This document shows positions 34,300 to 42,860 of a DNA stretch of 64,000 bases, piece after piece. The notes beneath the pieces are model-generated. The model had not been told where the DNA came from, searched no databases, and saw only the letters and a list, made by a program, of their open reading frames with translations. This DNA is from Neobacillus dielmonensis (GTDB lineage Bacteria; Bacillota; Bacilli; Bacillales; Cytobacillaceae), in assembly GCF_000612665.1 (NCBI RefSeq), contig NZ_HG942041.1, positions 1-64,000 on the forward strand, read 5' to 3'. Position numbers and translations under genes: made by a program. The first letter of the stretch is position 1; each line of letters starts with the position of its first letter.

Positions 34300-34689
34300 A
34301 TGAATGGACGCATGCGGATAGGTGAATTGACGGAACGAGCCGGAGTTACTCCGCGCACCGTTCGATATTATGAAAGCATTGGATTGATCCCTCCAGGAGA
34401 GCGTGAAGGTCAAGGGCAGCACTATTACACAGAGGAGACGCTCGCACGCCTAAGGAAAATTGACCAGTTAAAGAAGCTTAGACTTGGACTTGATGAAATT
34501 CGGGACGTTATCGATCTCTATTTCATTGATCCTAGTGGCGTACAGGCTAAACAGAAAGTGCTCGTTGTTCTGCGCCAACATCTCGCTGAAGTAGATCAGA
34601 AGATCAGAGGATACCAGCAATTTCGTGCTGAGTTAGAGGATCATATTGAACGTTTTGAGCGCTGGTTAGAAGAAAAAAAACCTCGATAG
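34300..34689 (+). CDS. MerR-family transcriptional regulator
   Basis: A 129-residue MerR-type regulator: N-terminal winged helix (IGELTERAGVTPRTVRYYESIGLI, residues 6-29), then HYYTEETLARLRKIDQLKKLRLGLDEI and a long coiled-coil dimerisation helix. There is no Cys, so it is not a metal sensor of the MerR/CueR type. Paired ACGTTAACGT palindromes stand upstream of this gene and upstream of the next gene, an NAD-binding oxidoreductase, which is the probable target. GGGGGATGAG precedes the ATG. Confidence 0.88.
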   Translation: MNGRMRIGELTERAGVTPRTVRYYESIGLIPPGEREGQGQHYYTEETLARLRKIDQLKKLRLGLDEIRDVIDLYFIDPSGVQAKQKVLVVLRQHLAEVDQKIRGYQQFRAELEDHIERFERWLEEKKPR

Positions 34690-34699
34690 GTTTTTTTTT
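34672..34699 (+). terminator. Terminator overlapping the end of merR
   Basis: AAAAAAAACCT pairs with AGGTTTTTTTT around CGAT at the stop codon of the regulator, separating it from the downstream gene. Confidence 0.7.
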
Positions 34700-34703
34700 A
34701 CCC

Positions 34704-34729
34704 AAAACATAACGTTAACGTAATGTTTT
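34704..34729. promoter_or_regulatory. MerR-type operator 2
   Basis: A 26-base palindrome with the same core ACGTTAACGT as operator 1. It lies between a weak TTTACC and TAATGT pair with an 18-base spacer, the geometry of MerR-activated promoters. The promoter assignment is tentative. Confidence 0.65.
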
Positions 34730-34760
34730 TAAACCAACTGATTCAGGAGGATTGATGCAA

Positions 34761-35573
34761 ATGAGTGAAATGATCGGATTTATTGGACTTGGTAATTTGG
34801 GTCTCCCTGTGGCGTCCAATCTTTTAAACGCTGGGTATGCTCTCCGGGTGTATAACCGGACTGCAAGCAAAGCGGAACCACTGGTTGCTGAGGGGGCGCA
34901 ACAGGTGAACCGACCGACTGACACCGTGACAACCGGTGGAATTGTTGTGACTCTTTTGTGGGATGATGGGGCTCTGGAAAGCATTGTGACAAGTCCGGGA
35001 TTTTTAGGACAACTGGGACCAGATGGGATCCATATTTCTATGAGTACAGTGATGCCAGAAACAGCAAAGAAACTTGCAGCTATGCACGCACAACATGGCA
35101 GTGCCTACGTTGAGGCTCCCATTTTTGGGAGACCTGAAGCAGCGGCTGCCAAAAAGCTTTGGATTCCTTTTGCAGGGTCGCAGCAAGCTAAGAAACGAGT
35201 CCAACCCCTTCTAAAAGCGATGGGAGGTCAGGGTATCTTCGATTTTGGGGAGGAGGTCGGATCGGCAACGCTTGTCAAGCTCTTGGGAAACTTCCTGCTT
35301 ACTTCTGCTTCATATTCTCTGAGGGAAGCACTTACGATAGCTGAGAAAAACGGTGTCGATCCAAAAGCCGTCGTCGACATGCTGACACAAACGTTGTTTC
35401 CAGCTCCGATTTATCAAAGCATTGGAAATAGGATTGCCGAGAAAAAAGAGGCAAATCAGAGTGAGATACCACTGAAGGATGTTGGTCTTTTGAAAAAGAC
35501 AGCACAACAGGTGGAGTCACCTACACCGATCTCAAGTCTTTTACATGATCTGTTAAGAACTGATATGGAATAA
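34761..35573 (+). CDS. NAD(P)-dependent oxidoreductase, 3-hydroxyisobutyrate-dehydrogenase family
   Basis: A 270-residue beta-hydroxyacid dehydrogenase-type protein. The N-terminal Rossmann motif is GFIGLGNLGLPVASNLLNAGY; the substrate-binding DEAPVSGG-like motif appears as VEAPIFGRPEAAAAKKL; the catalytic Lys is in GSATLVKLLGNFLL. The family reduces or oxidises beta-hydroxyacids, imines or succinate semialdehyde; the substrate is unknown. AGGAGG stands 10 bases before the ATG at 34761. Control by the adjacent MerR protein is inferred from the matching palindromes. Confidence 0.85.
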   Translation: MSEMIGFIGLGNLGLPVASNLLNAGYALRVYNRTASKAEPLVAEGAQQVNRPTDTVTTGGIVVTLLWDDGALESIVTSPGFLGQLGPDGIHISMSTVMPETAKKLAAMHAQHGSAYVEAPIFGRPEAAAAKKLWIPFAGSQQAKKRVQPLLKAMGGQGIFDFGEEVGSATLVKLLGNFLLTSASYSLREALTIAEKNGVDPKAVVDMLTQTLFPAPIYQSIGNRIAEKKEANQSEIPLKDVGLLKKTAQQVESPTPISSLLHDLLRTDME

Positions 35574-35927
35574 AGTTTGATCGAACTTCAAAAAAACGTT
35601 GTGCCGTTAAAGGGCGCGATTGTTGAACAACTTAGATAGGAAATGATCAAACTTTTTTATAAAAATTGAACAATACTTCACAAAGAAAGAGCCCATTTTG
35701 ATCAATTTTTTTTTCAAAATAGGTTCTTCTTATTTATCATAAAATACGGGTTTGTGAGGTATTTTTGATCAAACTTTCTTTCAAATCAACACGTTTTTAA
35801 CTACATTAAGGAAGCTTTAATGGTCTTAAAGAATCAGTCGAGGCCATCTACTTCGATTTAAAATGGCCAAATCTTAGTACAACAATAAAATACCTTACAT
35901 ATAAGGTGTTATAAGTTGGTTTCCTCA
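35574..35927. other. Gene-free AT-rich region
   Basis: No gene was recognised. A long hairpin (35688-35733; AAGAGCCxATTTTGA with TCAAAATxGGTTCTT) could end the oxidoreductase transcript. A weaker hairpin at 35893-35912 with a minus-strand T run may end the HxlR gene. A short frame (35816-35912) has coding-like wording but no start and no recognisable family. Confidence 0.4.
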
Positions 35928-36284
35928 TTAAGAAGCCTCTTCTGGTTGTACAATTTCATATTCACCTTCTGCATACTCTTGCTCCGCATAATGGCCTCCC
36001 CATTGACAGAGCTCCTGCAAGATAGGTTTAAGAGATTCTCCAAGTTCAGTGGATGAATATTCAACCTTCGGCGGTACTTGATTATACATCTTTCTGCTCA
36101 CAAGTCCACTGGCTTCAAGCTCTCTAAGTGTTTGAATCAGCATTTTCTGAGTTATATTTGGGATAATGCGCTTTAATTCACTCGTTCTCTTTGGTCCATT
36201 CATTAAAAAGTATAATACAAGGCCTTTCCATTTTCCGCCAATAACTTCCTTTGTCACTTCAAACCCACAGCTAAATTTTTTCAT
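35928..36284 (-). CDS. HxlR-family transcriptional regulator
   Basis: A 118-residue HxlR-type winged-helix protein (EVIGGKWKGLVLYFLMNGPKRTSELKRIIPNITQKMLIQTLREL). It has a single Cys at residue 6, the position used by YodB/HypR-type redox sensors of Bacillus. It is divergent from an SDR gene, its likely target. The ATG at 36284 follows GGAGAG; a longer in-frame start seven codons upstream is less likely. Confidence 0.87.
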   Translation of the reverse strand: MKKFSCGFEVTKEVIGGKWKGLVLYFLMNGPKRTSELKRIIPNITQKMLIQTLRELEASGLVSRKMYNQVPPKVEYSSTELGESLKPILQELCQWGGHYAEQEYAEGEYEIVQPEEAS

Positions 36285-36372
36285 GTCTAAAGCTCTCCAT
36301 TCCACATTTATTACTTTTTAGTTACTATATCACAAAAAAGTGGGTACTTCCGATAATGTGCTTACTGAAGGA

Positions 36373-36414
36373 TACTATATCTTGTAAGTTGTTCTTCAAG
36401 TACTTAAAGGTACT
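36373..36414. promoter_or_regulatory. Possible HxlR operator region
   Basis: Between the divergent HxlR and SDR genes lie TACTATATCTTGTAAGTT (36373-36390), which resembles the YodB box TACT-N7-AGTA, and an AGTACTTAAAGGTACT dyad (36399-36414). Either could be the binding site. Confidence 0.45.
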
Positions 36415-36452
36415 AGACATAAAATAAAATTGATTCTAAAGGAGTGTTAAGT

Positions 36453-37199
36453 ATGGGTAAATTTGAAGGTAAAATAGCGCTTGTAACGGGTGGAACAAGT
36501 GGGATTGGTCTTGCTACAGCACAAAAATTTGTAAACGAAGGTGCATATGTTTATATCACGGGACGCAGACAAAACGAACTTGATAAAGCTGTTAACCAAA
36601 TTGGCAAGAACGTAACCGGTGTTCAAGGTGATATTTCTAAGCTTGAAGACTTAGACAAACTATATGACATTATAAAGCAGGAAAAAGGTAAGTTGGACAT
36701 TCTTTTTGCTAATGCAGGCACCGGCAACTTCCTTCCATTAGGTGAAATTACTGAAGAGCAGGTTGATAGAACGTTCGACATTAACGTTAAAGGAACCATC
36801 TTTACTGTTCAAAAAGCGTTATCACTATTCCCGAACAAAGTAGGTTCTATTATTGTAACAGGCTCTACTGCTGGATCAATTGGCAACCCAGCGTTTAGTG
36901 TATATGGAGCATCTAAAGCAGCATTAAGAGCACTAGTTCGCAACTGGATTCTTGACCTTAAAGGAACTGAAATCCGTGTAAATGTGGTTAGTCCAGGAGC
37001 TATTCTTACACCTGCCTACGATGAGCTTTTTGGTGATGCCCTTGAAGAAGTATTGGAAAATAGCAGAAACACTCTTCCAGCTGGAAAAGTTGGGACACCT
37101 GAAGAAGTAGCAAACGTTGTATCTTTCCTTGCTTCAGACGAAAGCAGTTACTTGACGGGTGCTGAATTATTCGTAGATGGCGGGCTAGCACAGGTTTAA
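36453..37199 (+). CDS. SDR-family oxidoreductase
   Basis: A 248-residue classical short-chain dehydrogenase: [13 protein letters not shown] (residues 10-22), NAG in FANAGTGN, catalytic S-Y-K as TGSTAG...[11 protein letters not shown], and a C-terminal [15 protein letters not shown]. Substrate unknown. An AAGGAG site precedes the ATG at 36453. It is divergently transcribed from an HxlR regulator with a Cys6, so induction by electrophiles or oxidants is a reasonable inference. Confidence 0.9.
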   Translation: MGKFEGKIALVTGGTSGIGLATAQKFVNEGAYVYITGRRQNELDKAVNQIGKNVTGVQGDISKLEDLDKLYDIIKQEKGKLDILFANAGTGNFLPLGEITEEQVDRTFDINVKGTIFTVQKALSLFPNKVGSIIVTGSTAGSIGNPAFSVYGASKAALRALVRNWILDLKGTEIRVNVVSPGAILTPAYDELFGDALEEVLENSRNTLPAGKVGTPEEVANVVSFLASDESSYLTGAELFVDGGLAQV

Positions 37200-37702
37200 T
37201 TTCACTGCGCAGAGATTACAAATAGTCCCGAAAAAAGGTTAATGGGGATTTGCTTGAAGAAGTCGTATAAAAAAGTCGTTTTCCTTAAAGGACAGGGAAT
37301 TCGACTTTTTTATGTTTGAATTTGATTAACGTTGTAAATTCGCATTTTCCTGGGGCTACCACTAAATGACCTGTAAAAAAGATTACTTTGTGAATAAATG
37401 TACTTAAAGTAACGGGGTGCTAATCTTCAATAAGGCTTTAAAACAAGGACCCCAAAGCGGGTCCTTGTTTTTATAATCATTTATCAACAATATTATTTAA
37501 CATAGCTTTGTTTTTAAAAGAGAAACTATCCTTCTGTCTCAATTCTGGGCTCGCCAACTGGCGAGTTTTCTTTATATCTTAACGGCTAATTTCTGTCTAC
37601 TTAACGCATACTATCATAAAAGTTTACTTTCCGTGACCCTGACATTATGGGGGAGCTTCTTTTTTTCATAAGCGAATGAATCTTTTTGAAAAGAGGATCG
37701 TT
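37200..37702 (+). other. Gene-free region with three terminator-like hairpins
   Basis: AAAAGTCG with CGACTTTT (37271-37309) ends the SDR transcript. AAACAAGGACCC with GGGTCCTTGTTT (37441-37470) and CTCGCC with GGCGAG plus TTTTCTTT (37550-37572) are two further strong hairpins with no gene before them. No riboswitch (including a cyclic-di-GMP type) or coding frame was recognised. Confidence 0.55.
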
Positions 37703-38860
37703 ATGAGTACTCCGATTGACCGTGTTTTTCGTACCATGTTAGAGGATTCAATGGCCGGTTCCTATATCTGGCAGGATAACAAGTTTGTTTACGTTAATCC
37801 AAGACTGGCTGAAATGCTGGGCTATGAGCCAAAGGAAATTTGTGGGCAGGAGAATATTTTGAACCGGATAATCGCCCCTGATGAACTAGAAAAAATACGC
37901 AAAAAAGCGGCAAGGACTTTGACTGATGAACAAGGGGAAGATACTTTCCAAGTACAAATTAACAACAAACAAGGTTATAAACTTGTGCTTGATATTTATT
38001 CCAAAGGGACAACTTTTCAAAACAGCCCCGCCATTGTTGGCATTGTGATTGATATGACCAAACAGAATAACCTTTATTGTCAAAAGGTAGAACGGAATAT
38101 GGAGACCGAATTATTAAAAGCATTGGAACGACAAGAATTTTTTCTGCATTTTCAGCCGAAAATCGACGGACATTCGGGGGTGATGGTGGGAACAGAGGCA
38201 TTGCTGCGGTGGAGAAGCCCATCTTTGGGCTTGGTATCCCCTGGTGATTTTATCTCCTGTGCCGAGGACCTTGGATTGATTGTTCCCATTGGGGAATGGG
38301 TACTAAAAGAGGCCTGCAGGCAAAATAAGCAATGGCAGAGGCAGGGGTTGCGCCCCATTTGTGTAGCAGTTAACGTATCTGCTCATCAAATTTATCGAAG
38401 CAATCTCGTAGAAACCATCCAGCGGGTTCTAAAACAAACCGGATTAGAAGCAAAATGGCTGGAGATTGAAATAACAGAAGGGACCCTTATAAAAGATGGG
38501 CAAAGTGTCATCGAGACTCTAAAAGCGATCAAGGATTTGGGAGTTCAAATCAGTATTGATGATTTTGGTACAGGATACAGTTCTCTTAGTTATCTTAAAC
38601 GGCTTCCCATCCATTCTTTGAAAATTGACCGATCTTTTATTAAAGACATTGACAAAAATCAGGATAATCAAAAAATTACAGAAGCCATCATTCAGCTAGC
38701 ACATAGTTTAAACATGAAGACTGTTTGTGAAGGCGTAGAAACCAATAGTGAATTTCAAACGATAAAGACCCTGCAAACGGATGAAATACAGGGCTATTAT
38801 ATTAGTAAACCAATTTCAGTTGAGGATCATATTCCATTTTTTTCGAAAAAAATATTGTGA
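37703..38860 (+). CDS. PAS-EAL cyclic-di-GMP phosphodiesterase
   Basis: A 385-residue protein with a PAS domain (about residues 10-125; YIWQDNKFVYVNPRLAEMLGY) and an EAL domain (about 140-382). Catalytic signatures are intact: EALLRW, NVSAHQI, EITEG, DDFGTGYSSLSYLKRLP, KIDRSFIKDI and EGVET. It should hydrolyse cyclic-di-GMP to pGpG. No GGDEF domain or membrane segment is present, so it is a cytosolic sensor-linked phosphodiesterase. The ATG at 37703 follows AGAGGATCG; an ATG nine codons earlier lacks a site. Confidence 0.9.
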   Translation: MSTPIDRVFRTMLEDSMAGSYIWQDNKFVYVNPRLAEMLGYEPKEICGQENILNRIIAPDELEKIRKKAARTLTDEQGEDTFQVQINNKQGYKLVLDIYSKGTTFQNSPAIVGIVIDMTKQNNLYCQKVERNMETELLKALERQEFFLHFQPKIDGHSGVMVGTEALLRWRSPSLGLVSPGDFISCAEDLGLIVPIGEWVLKEACRQNKQWQRQGLRPICVAVNVSAHQIYRSNLVETIQRVLKQTGLEAKWLEIEITEGTLIKDGQSVIETLKAIKDLGVQISIDDFGTGYSSLSYLKRLPIHSLKIDRSFIKDIDKNQDNQKITEAIIQLAHSLNMKTVCEGVETNSEFQTIKTLQTDEIQGYYISKPISVEDHIPFFSKKIL

Positions 38861-38919
38861 AATAATTGAGTTGTATTAGAATATAGGAGGATGATAAATG
38901 GAAAGAAAGAAGGAGCAAC

Positions 38920-39756
38920 ATGTGGGTCGCAGCTGCTTTTGTAACGATGCTTTGTTTTGGTGTAAATAATATTGTTTTTAAATGGAGTACAGGGAAAGGT
39001 TTTTCTAAAGTACATATTCAGTTTTTCTTTTATCTTGCCGCTTTTCTGCTTTCAATCAGTTATGGCATGATGGTTGGAATTGCGCGATTTAGCATGGTGT
39101 CTGTTTTACTTGGGGCGATGATTGGAATTCTTAATGCGAACGGAAATATCCAGATGTCCAAAGCGTTTGAAAATGGTCCGGCCAGTCTTACCTCGCCGCT
39201 GATTGGCATGAACACTATTATTCCGATTTTAAGTGCGGCGTTGATATTTCACGAACATATTTCGTTAATCCAGTGGGTGGGCATCATGTTAATGCTTGGC
39301 TCGGCGGTGATGATTCAATATTCGCCTTCCGTTGCGGCGAATACTCATTACTTGCCCTGGCTAACGAGAATTCTATTGGCGATCTTTTCGTTTGGTATCC
39401 TTGGAATTCTTATGAAAACATCTTCTTATTTAAATATCAATTCGTTAAACACCTTAATTTCCATGTATGGCGGCGGCACAGTGTACCTCGCAATCAATAG
39501 TTTCGTAAAGAGAGAAAAATGGCTCGGTTACGAAGCTAAAACCGGGGTGATGGTTGGCTTAATTAGCGTGATCGGCTACGCTAGCTACTTTTTTGCTTTA
39601 AATACGGGTACGGCCAGTATTGTTTTTCCAATTGTAAGCTTAAATTGTTTAGTCGTCGTGTTAGGCGGTTGCTGGCTATTTAAGGAAAAGTTAAAAACTT
39701 ATCAAATGATAGGCGTATTATCGGCTTTACTAGGGATATTATTTACAAAGATATAG
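38920..39756 (+). CDS. EamA-family transporter (DMT superfamily)
   Basis: A 278-residue membrane protein with about ten helices arranged as two EamA repeats (each ending in a pattern like IHEHISLIQWVGIMLMLGSAVMI and LFKEKLKTYQMIGVLSALLGIL). Members export or import small metabolites; the substrate is unknown. AAGGAGC stands close before the ATG. A 23-codon out-of-frame leader with a better ribosome site (AGGAGG, ATG at 38898) overlaps the start and could couple translation. Confidence 0.85.
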   Translation: MWVAAAFVTMLCFGVNNIVFKWSTGKGFSKVHIQFFFYLAAFLLSISYGMMVGIARFSMVSVLLGAMIGILNANGNIQMSKAFENGPASLTSPLIGMNTIIPILSAALIFHEHISLIQWVGIMLMLGSAVMIQYSPSVAANTHYLPWLTRILLAIFSFGILGILMKTSSYLNINSLNTLISMYGGGTVYLAINSFVKREKWLGYEAKTGVMVGLISVIGYASYFFALNTGTASIVFPIVSLNCLVVVLGGCWLFKEKLKTYQMIGVLSALLGILFTKI

Positions 39757-39789
39757 TATAACAGCTTTTCTGTTGAAGGATTTTAGCTT

Positions 39790-39832
39790 AAAGGAGACAC
39801 TTGAATCTAAAGGATTTGTGTCTCCTTTTTTA
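39790..39832 (+). terminator. Terminator of the EamA gene
   Basis: AAAGGAGACAC (39790-39800) pairs with GTGTCTCCTTT (39818-39828), followed by TTTT. Confidence 0.8.
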
Positions 39833-39893
39833 CGTTTAAAGACTCCGCAAGGTACACCTTAATCGTGCCACGGTACCAATAAAAGGCCCTTTT

Positions 39894-40220
39894 TTATTCT
39901 ACCACCGCTTCATAGATTCTTTTTATATTCTTCTCTAAGACATCAGTGTGGACGATCCGAGCTTCTCTCAATACTTCTTTACCTTCCACAAACAGTAGAA
40001 GGACTGGAACAGTAAAGATTTGAAAATGCCCAGCTATCTCTGGAATCTCTTCAGCATCAATCAAACCCATTTTAATTTGTCTGAACTGGCTCAAAATTCC
40101 CTCAACCTGAGGAAGTAATGCGTGGCAGACACTTCACGTCTGATTTAATACATAAATAAAACTTAACTGGTTTTGGTTAATAAACTGGTTAACTTCTTCT
40201 AGTGAATGCAATTCTTTCAT
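39894..40220 (-). CDS. Thioredoxin-like protein with in-frame UGA at the redox Cys (candidate selenoprotein)
   Basis: A 108-residue frame from ATG 40220 (GGAG at 8 bases) to the stop at 39894 contains one internal stop, TGA at 40136-40134 (codon 29). It stands in QT-(UGA)-SVCHALLPQ, exactly where the first Cys of a thioredoxin CxxC should be, leaving UxxC. The remaining 79 codons are intact: SQFRQIKMGLIDAEEIPEIA, the cis-Pro in FTVPVLLLF, EGKEVLREARI. After the UGA, TTCCTCA and TGAGGGA form a 7-bp stem with loop GGT (one G-T pair), the loop 27-29 bases downstream, within the range described for bacterial SECIS elements. Either Sec is inserted or this is a pseudogene. A Sec-independent restart at TTG 40094 would lack the active site. 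It is divergent from the persulfide cluster. Confidence 0.6.
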
Positions 40221-40248
40221 TTTGACAACTCCAATCCATCTGCAATCA

Positions 40249-40270
40249 TATATCGGTTCTTACCGATATA
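40249..40270. promoter_or_regulatory. Palindrome upstream of the thioredoxin-like gene
   Basis: TATATCGGT and ACCGATATA form a perfect 9-bp dyad with a 4-base centre, 29 bases upstream of the thioredoxin-like ATG. It may be a repressor operator or a hairpin; no matching copy was seen elsewhere. Confidence 0.4.
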
Positions 40271-40431
40271 AAGCTTACAATCAAATGTAATTATAACTTA
40301 TAGTTTATGGCAGTTCTTAACTTTCAATTTTGAGAGATTCTCCTGCTCAAAGTTCTGGGGTTCTACCATCATTGTGAAGATAATGTGACAGTCCTTACCA
40401 AGGACTTTACATTTCTTTCTCATCTTATACA

Positions 40432-40463
40432 ATACCCGTATAGGTATAAACCTATTGGGGTAT
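40432..40463 (+). promoter_or_regulatory. Tandem CstR-type operators upstream of CoA-disulfide reductase
   Basis: ATACCCGTATAGGTAT (40432-40447) fits ATACC-N6-GGTAT perfectly. A second site (40448-40463; AAACCTATTGGGGTAT) fits in the other orientation with changes in one arm. They lie about 50-80 bases upstream of the CoA-disulfide reductase ATG. Confidence 0.75.
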
Positions 40464-40510
40464 ATCTAATTGGACTCTAAACTTAGTCAACAAATATGGA
40501 GGGAATATAT

Positions 40511-42454
40511 ATGACACATAAGGTGGTAATCGTTGGTGGAGTTGCAGGAGGAGCCACTGCTGCGGCTAGATTAAGAAGAATTAGTGAGGAAGTAGAAATC
40601 GTTCTCGTTGAACGAGGAGAACATATTTCGTTTGCAAATTGCGGATTACCCTATTACATTGGTGAAACCATTAAGGACAGAAGTAAGCTATTAGTACAAA
40701 CTGTAAAAGGAATGTCAGAACGTTTTCATCTTGATATTCGCAATTTAAGTGAAGTATTGAGCATTAATCCTGAGAACAAAAAAGTCATCATCAAGAATTT
40801 ACAAAATAGTGAAGTTTACGAAGAATCCTATGATAAGTTATTACTATCACCAGGTGCAAGACCAATTGTACCACCAATCCCAGGCTTAAATGAAAACAAG
40901 ACCCTATTTACTTTAAGGAATATTCCCGATACCGACAAAATCAAGAATCATGTTGATGTTAAGAATCCTCAAAAGGCAGTTGTTATTGGCGGCGGGTTTA
41001 TTGGCATCGAAATGGCTGAAAACTTAGTAGATAGAGGGATCGACGTTACCATTATTGAAATGGCTAATCAAATTATGGCTTCCATTGATGTTGAAATGGC
41101 CAGTATATTACACACTCATCTAAAAGAGAAAGGCGTGAAGCTAATCTTAGAAAATGGGGTTCAGTCCTTCGCTGACCAAGGTAAGAAGGTTATCCTTTCT
41201 GATGGAACAGAAATCGAAACCGATATGACCATTCTTGCAATCGGAGTCAAACCCGAAAATGAGTTAGCCAAGACAGCTGGTTTAAAGTTAGGTGAGCGTG
41301 GAGGAATTGTTGTTAATGAATATCTTCAAACATCTAATGAAGATATTTATGCTGTTGGGGACGCGGTAGAGGTTGTTGATTATATTAGTGGTACCAAGGC
41401 CATGATTCCTCTTGCAGGACCAGCTAACCGCCAAGGACGCATTGCGGCTAATAATATGATGGGCAAAAAAGAGAGATATCAAGGAACTTTAGGTACTTCT
41501 ATTGCGAAGGTTTTTGATTTAACGGTTGCGGCAACCGGCAACAATGAGAAAATATTGAAACGTTTAGGCATCTCCTATGAAGTCGTTCATATTCATCCAA
41601 GCTCTCATGCAGGGTATTATCCTGGCGCAGCACCGATTGCATTAAAATTAATTTTTGATAAAGAAACAGGAAAGATTTATGGCGCACAAGCGGTTGGAGC
41701 AGATGGGGTTGATAAGCGCATTGATGTGATTGCTACTGCCATTAAAGGTGAATTAACGGTTGAAGATTTAACAAATCTTGAATTGTCATACGCACCACCC
41801 TATTCTTCAGCAAAAGATCCGGTTAATATGGCTGGATATGTGGCTTCTAATCTCATGGATGGCGAATTGGAAATGATTCAGTGGCATGAAGTTGACGATA
41901 TCGTTGCAGATGGAGCACTATTACTGGACGTTCGTGAACCTATGGAGCGTGAATTTGGATTTATTAAAGGATCTATTAACATACCGTTAAATGATTTAAG
42001 AACCAGATTAGAAGAACTTCCAAAAGATAAAACCATTTATGTCAGCTGCCAAGTCGGATTGAGAGGATATTTAGCAAGCCGGATTCTAAAAAACAATGGA
42101 TATACTGTAAAAAATGTTGATGGAGGCTGGAAAACCTATTCGTCGGTATACGGAAGCAATATAAATAATAACGTTGAAACGAAAACAAATGATCATGGCG
42201 AAGCAGTTCTACAAAGTATCAATGAAATAAAAGTGGATACAGTGGTGGATGTAACGGGATTACCCTGTCCTATGCCAATTATAAAGCTTAAAAAAGGGAT
42301 TGATTCCTTAGAAAGTGGACAAGTAATTGAGCTCCATGTAACGGACCGGGGAGCCTTAAATGATCTTCCAGCATGGTCAAAAACTGCAGGCCACACCCTT
42401 TTAAAAACAGAACAAGATGAAAAAATTATTAAATTTTGGATTGCAAAAAAATAA
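40511..42454 (+). CDS. CoA-disulfide reductase fused to rhodanese and TusA domains
   Basis: A 647-residue fusion. Residues 1-445 are a pyridine-nucleotide-disulfide oxidoreductase: FAD motif GGVAGGATAAARLRR (9-23), the single active Cys44 in FANCGLPYYIG as in CoA-disulfide reductases, and NAD motif GGGFIGIEMAENL (about 160). A rhodanese domain follows (about 460-555) with active Cys in VSCQVGLRG, then a TusA/SirA domain (about 575-647) with LPCPMPIIKLKK. Such fusions reduce CoA persulfide or polysulfide and hand sulfane sulfur on. GGAGGGAATATAT precedes the ATG. Control by the CstR-type repressor is inferred from tandem operators. Confidence 0.9.
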   Translation: MTHKVVIVGGVAGGATAAARLRRISEEVEIVLVERGEHISFANCGLPYYIGETIKDRSKLLVQTVKGMSERFHLDIRNLSEVLSINPENKKVIIKNLQNSEVYEESYDKLLLSPGARPIVPPIPGLNENKTLFTLRNIPDTDKIKNHVDVKNPQKAVVIGGGFIGIEMAENLVDRGIDVTIIEMANQIMASIDVEMASILHTHLKEKGVKLILENGVQSFADQGKKVILSDGTEIETDMTILAIGVKPENELAKTAGLKLGERGGIVVNEYLQTSNEDIYAVGDAVEVVDYISGTKAMIPLAGPANRQGRIAANNMMGKKERYQGTLGTSIAKVFDLTVAATGNNEKILKRLGISYEVVHIHPSSHAGYYPGAAPIALKLIFDKETGKIYGAQAVGADGVDKRIDVIATAIKGELTVEDLTNLELSYAPPYSSAKDPVNMAGYVASNLMDGELEMIQWHEVDDIVADGALLLDVREPMEREFGFIKGSINIPLNDLRTRLEELPKDKTIYVSCQVGLRGYLASRILKNNGYTVKNVDGGWKTYSSVYGSNINNNVETKTNDHGEAVLQSINEIKVDTVVDVTGLPCPMPIIKLKKGIDSLESGQVIELHVTDRGALNDLPAWSKTAGHTLLKTEQDEKIIKFWIAKK

Positions 42455-42475
42455 GGTTAAAAACAAAGGTAGCAA

Positions 42476-42670
42476 TCATCGGCTACCTTCTATTTTAGAT
42501 ACTGCATAACTTTCAATATATGTTTCAAAAGCTGGATGAAATTCTTTTTGATAATGATTTTCTGGACATGTTTTTATGACAACTGAACTTAATACATTGG
42601 AGTTTTTGGTCTCTAATATTGTATTGCATATAGGACAATGTTCAATTAAAAGTTTTTTTAAAAAATGCAT
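42476..42670 (-). CDS. Small CxxC protein of unknown function
   Basis: A 64-residue protein with CPIC (about residues 12-15) and a later CPENH, a possible zinc knuckle, and the tail EFHPAFETYIES. Small proteins of this wording occur in Bacillus, but no function is known to me. GGAGG stands 6 bases before the ATG. It is transcribed against the surrounding sulfur genes and ends 22 bases after the CoA-disulfide reductase stop, with no evident terminator between. Confidence 0.65.
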   Translation of the reverse strand: MHFLKKLLIEHCPICNTILETKNSNVLSSVVIKTCPENHYQKEFHPAFETYIESYAVSKIEGSR

Positions 42671-42860
42671 ATCCAGCCTCCTATTCCGTTATTTCTTATG
42701 GATATACTAAGAATTATAAATCTTTTTCGTAACTTTTCCATAGTTATGATTATATTTATTGTATGGAGGTTAAAAAGTATTGGTGAATATTCAATCATTG
42801 GTTCTACCAATGGGGAAACCCATACAGTTCAGACATTTTGTCTATTCAAAAAGAATACAG

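Noticed and set aside
37314..37702. A cyclic-di-GMP riboswitch before the EAL gene
   Set aside because: No GEMM-type conserved segments were recognisable; only simple terminator hairpins are present.
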